Part shown: positions 34,910 through 36,985 of the stretch, in pieces
Numbering within the stretch: the stretch's first letter is position 1
Layout: every line of letters begins with the position of its first letter
NCBI GenBank assembly: GCA_030841105.1
Contig: JAVEDE010000127.1
Span: 1 to 36,985, forward strand
Direction: 5' to 3'
Length of the DNA: 36,985 bases
Source of the DNA: Pyrinomonadaceae bacterium
GTDB lineage: Bacteria > Acidobacteriota > Blastocatellia > Pyrinomonadales > Pyrinomonadaceae
Notes under the pieces: generated by a model
Seen by the model: the letters and a program-made list of their open reading frames with translations, nothing else
The model's database searches: none
Told to the model about the DNA's origin: nothing
Translations under genes and position numbers: made by a program

Positions 34910-35794
34910 TTAAACCTTCTTCGTGTGTGCCGTCTGTGCGCGACCGAGTAGCGCGAGGGCGACGCCGCCGAGAATCGCCGCCGCCGCGAGCAACAGGCGC
35001 AACGAGACCCGCTCGGACATGAAGATCACGCCGCCCGCGGCCGCCAGCAACGGCACGGGCAACTGCACCGTCGCCGCGCGCGTCGCCGTCAAATTCCTGA
35101 GCGCGGCGTACCACACGACGTAGCCCATGCCCGAAGCCAACGCGCCCGACAGGACTGCGAGCACGACGCCCGCCGCGGAGACGTGTGCGCGCGCGCCGAC
35201 GCCGAGCGTGAGTAAGTTGACGGCGCAGGCCAGCGGCAAGGCGAGCACGAAGTTACTCGTCGTGTCGGCGAGCGGGTCGCGCGCGCCGCGCCCGATGAGC
35301 GAGTACAGTCCCCAAGAGATGCCCGCCACGACCATCACAGCCGAACTCAAGAGCGGCGGCGCGCTCAGACCCGGAAACACCAGATACACCAGACCGCCGA
35401 GCGCGAGCGCCAGCCCCGCCCACTCGAACGCGTGCGGACGTTCGCCGGAACTGAGCGCGGCCAAGAGCATCGTCGCCTGCACCGAGCCGAACAGGAGCAA
35501 CGCGCCCGTGCCCGTGCTCAGCTTGGTGTAGGCGAAGGAGAAGGCCGCCGCGTAAGAGAACAGCAGCAACGCCGGGACGAACCGGACGCGTCGCTGCGAC
35601 GACGGCAGATTTTTTTTGACCAGCGTCGAGATGAGTAACAACGCTAACGCGCCGGAGACTAAACGGACGGTCGTGAAACTCGCCGCGTCAATCGTCGCGC
35701 CGCCGAGAGCCGCGCGGCACAGGACGGAGTTTGCGGCGAAGGCGACGAGCGCGAGTCCCGTCAACAGAAACGTCTTCATGCGGCTCGGCATCAC
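34910..35794 (-). CDS. EamA (DMT) family transporter
   Basis: 294 residues with ten hydrophobic helices in two repeats of five, the DMT plan. Motif-like points are LVAFAANSVLCRAAL at the first helix, FTTVRLVSGALALLLI, GISWGLYSLIGRGA in the second half, and LPVPLLAAAGGVIFMSERVSLRLLLAAAAILGGVAL near the end, all typical of EamA proteins. The substrate is unknown; metabolite export is the usual role. Two starts are possible, Met1 or Met6. The HEAGH membrane protein gene follows closely, suggesting one transcript. Confidence 0.88.
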   Translation of the reverse strand: MMPSRMKTFLLTGLALVAFAANSVLCRAALGGATIDAASFTTVRLVSGALALLLISTLVKKNLPSSQRRVRFVPALLLFSYAAAFSFAYTKLSTGTGALLLFGSVQATMLLAALSSGERPHAFEWAGLALALGGLVYLVFPGLSAPPLLSSAVMVVAGISWGLYSLIGRGARDPLADTTSNFVLALPLACAVNLLTLGVGARAHVSAAGVVLAVLSGALASGMGYVVWYAALRNLTATRAATVQLPVPLLAAAGGVIFMSERVSLRLLLAAAAILGGVALALLGRAQTAHTKKV

Positions 35795-35915
35795 CTCAGG
35801 GGCGTCGTTTAAGTCCCGACTGTCAAATGTTTCGTCGTCATGAAACTTCCTCTGCGGACGAATTTCCGGCGGGCGATTATACTGCCCCTCCCGGACAAGA
35901 GACGAGAGACTTGCA

Positions 35916-35950
35916 ACGCCGCGACGCCCGCGTAGCGTCGCGGCGTGTTT
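35916..35950. repeat. hairpin between divergent eamA-like and perR genes
   Basis: Perfect 12-bp stem ACGCCGCGACGC with its complement (35916-35927 with 35935-35946), 7-nt loop, then GTTTTG. Located upstream of perR; a leader attenuator or remnant terminator. No gene is seen in the 237-nt gap. Confidence 0.45.
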
Positions 35951-35956
35951 TGTAAA

Positions 35957-35973
35957 TCAATAATAATTATTGA
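35957..35973 (+). promoter_or_regulatory. PerR/Fur box upstream of perR
   Basis: TCAATAATAATTATTGA is a perfect 8-1-8 palindrome of the PerR/Fur type, 58 nt upstream of the perR start. Autoregulation is likely. A near-identical box lies before the catalase gene (36489-36503). Confidence 0.85.
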
Positions 35974-36031
35974 CTTTCGCGGTGGCCTAGTCCATGATGC
36001 GCGCAGATAGAAACGGGGTGAATAGCTTCCG

Positions 36032-36469
36032 GTGGCCGCCAAGAAAAAAATAAACGAGCGCGAAGCCCTGCGCCGCACGCTCCACGAGCGCGGTGTGCAA
36101 CTCACGTCGCAGCGCGTCGCCGTCTACGAGTACCTGAGCGGCGTCGAACACCACCCGACGGCCGAGGAGATTTATCTGGCCGTCAAGCCGCGCCTGCCCC
36201 GTATCAGTCTGGCGACCGTCTACAAAAATCTGGAGGCGCTCATCAAGTGCGAGGTCGTCTCCAAACTCACTTACGGCGACGCCGCCGCGCGCTACGACAT
36301 CCGCACCGATCATCATTACCACACGCGCTGTCTGGCGTGCGGGAAGGTGTGGGACTTGAACGCCGTCGAAGGCTCGGCGTGGCTCAAGCAGGTGAAGCCG
36401 CAGGCGGGCTTCGAGGTGAAGGATTACCGGCTGGAAATCTTAGGCCACTGCCGCGATTGCCGCCGGTAA
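36032..36469 (+). CDS. perR: PerR-type peroxide-responsive Fur family repressor
   Basis: 145 residues from a GTG at 36032. Winged helix: LTSQRVAVYEYLSGVEHHPTAEEIYLAVKPRLPRISLATVYKNLEAL. Numbering runs four ahead of B. subtilis PerR, and every ligand is in place. Structural zinc: Cys100, Cys103, Cys140, Cys143. Regulatory metal: His41, Asp89, His95, His97, Asp108. Asp at 108 (PerR Asp104) is the usual PerR mark, where Fur has Glu. Iron-catalysed oxidation of the His residues inactivates such repressors. A PerR box precedes the gene and another precedes the catalase gene that follows, so it likely controls both. Confidence 0.93.
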   Translation: MAAKKKINEREALRRTLHERGVQLTSQRVAVYEYLSGVEHHPTAEEIYLAVKPRLPRISLATVYKNLEALIKCEVVSKLTYGDAAARYDIRTDHHYHTRCLACGKVWDLNAVEGSAWLKQVKPQAGFEVKDYRLEILGHCRDCRR

Positions 36470-36488
36470 TTTTTTTTTGGCATCAGGA

Positions 36489-36503
36489 CGATAATAATTA
36501 TTG
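36489..36503 (+). promoter_or_regulatory. PerR box upstream of the catalase gene
   Basis: CGATAATAATTATTG differs at one position from the core of the box at 35957-35973. It is about 33 nt before the catalase ATG and overlaps the likely promoter, so repression by PerR is probable. Confidence 0.85.
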
Positions 36504-36536
36504 TTCTTAACTAGCGAAAGGAGAGATATTGTTAAC

Positions 36537-36985
36537 ATGAGCGATGAGAAACAGAACGGCCAGCCCGAAGCAGGAGAGGCGAGCGACGGCGCGCAGGCGG
36601 CGGGCGGGCAGCCCGTCCTGACGAACCGGCAAGGCCACCCCGTCTACGACAACCAGAACACGCGCACGGTGGGCGAGCGCGGCCCGACCGTGTTGGAGAA
36701 CTACCAGTTCCTAGAGAAGATCACGCACTTCGACCGCGAGCGCATCCCCGAACGCGTCGTGCATGCGCGCGGAGCGGGCGCGCACGGCTACTTCGAGGCT
36801 TACGGGCGCATCGGCAGCGACCCGGCCAGCAAGTACACGCGCGCCAAACTGTTTCAGGAGAAGGGCAAGCGCACGCCCGTCTTCGTCCGCTTCTCGACCG
36901 TCATTCACGGCGGCCACTCGCCCGAAAATCTGCGCGACCCGCGCGGCTTCGCCGTCAAGTTCTACACCGAAGACGGCAACTGGGA
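36537..36985 (+). CDS. katA: monofunctional heme catalase, N-terminal part (runs off the window)
   Basis: 149 complete codons are present, cut by the window end. It breaks down hydrogen peroxide. After a polar tail of about 25 residues come [24 protein letters not shown], then [24 protein letters not shown] with the catalytic His76, then [35 protein letters not shown], in which the conserved catalytic Asn148 is visible. GGAGAG lies about 10 nt before the ATG. The PerR box at 36489-36503 and adjacent perR indicate peroxide induction. Clade cannot be set from this part. Confidence 0.94.
   Translation, partial: MSDEKQNGQPEAGEASDGAQAAGGQPVLTNRQGHPVYDNQNTRTVGERGPTVLENYQFLEKITHFDRERIPERVVHARGAGAHGYFEAYGRIGSDPASKYTRAKLFQEKGKRTPVFVRFSTVIHGGHSPENLRDPRGFAVKFYTEDGNW

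Overview
The window is about 37 kb of GC-rich bacterial chromosome. The layout suggests an Acidobacteriota genome, probably class Blastocatellia (Pyrinomonas-like). This is inferred from the Oar-type TonB-dependent receptors that start with a carboxypeptidase-regulatory-like domain, the rhodanese/DUF5522/DUF72/YgfZ gene content and the GC-rich codon use. No rRNA or tRNA gene is present to confirm it, and I see no phage, IS element or CRISPR array.

Layout. 1-3.4 kb (+): an exported lipoprotein, a family-4-like uracil-DNA glycosylase, a YgfZ/GcvT-type folate-binding protein and a small acidic protein overlapping it by 4 nt. 3.4-4.2 kb: a lower-GC patch with one membrane protein gene (-). 4.2-5.9 kb (-): a DUF72 protein and a SAM methyltransferase with a low-complexity insert. 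6.3-11.5 kb (+): a 1133-residue Oar-like receptor, a secreted protein and a membrane protein. 11.57-18.7 kb (+): a complete vitamin B12 uptake unit, with promoter candidate, cobalamin riboswitch, strong intrinsic terminator, btuB, a DUF5522 protein, btuF, btuD, btuC and a PduO-type adenosyltransferase. 18.8-31.3 kb (-): YjbQ, a GAF/PAS histidine kinase, BioY, a divergent membrane pyrophosphatase, CstA, two overlapping membrane protein genes (one ABA4-like), and a lysine/saccharopine-type dehydrogenase downstream of an APC permease. 31.5-32.8 kb (+): a small Cys-rich exported protein and an uncharacterised protein. 32.9-35.8 kb (-): a GlcG/HbpS-like protein, a relic of an SDR gene, an exported rhodanese, an HEAGH-motif membrane protein and an EamA transporter. 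36.0 kb to the end (+): perR and the start of a catalase gene, each preceded by a near-identical palindromic PerR box.

The most striking observation is the rhodanese gene at 33760-34254 (-). Its reading frame is interrupted by a single UGA exactly where the catalytic cysteine should be, and rhodanese homology continues for 42 more codons. A SECIS-like hairpin follows the UGA, and an intrinsic terminator lies after the second stop. I read it as a probable exported selenocysteine rhodanese that automatic annotation would truncate. The second theme is a set of intergenic palindromes built from different 7-bp words (GTGACRA, AATCGTR, CCGTTGT, AATCCRN). They resemble cyanobacterial heptanucleotide STRRs and here sit at gene ends, even supplying the last codons of yjbQ. 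Other points are a half-deleted SDR gene, a lysine-type (probably K+-independent) divergent pyrophosphatase, and a conserved small cysteine protein inside the B12 operon.
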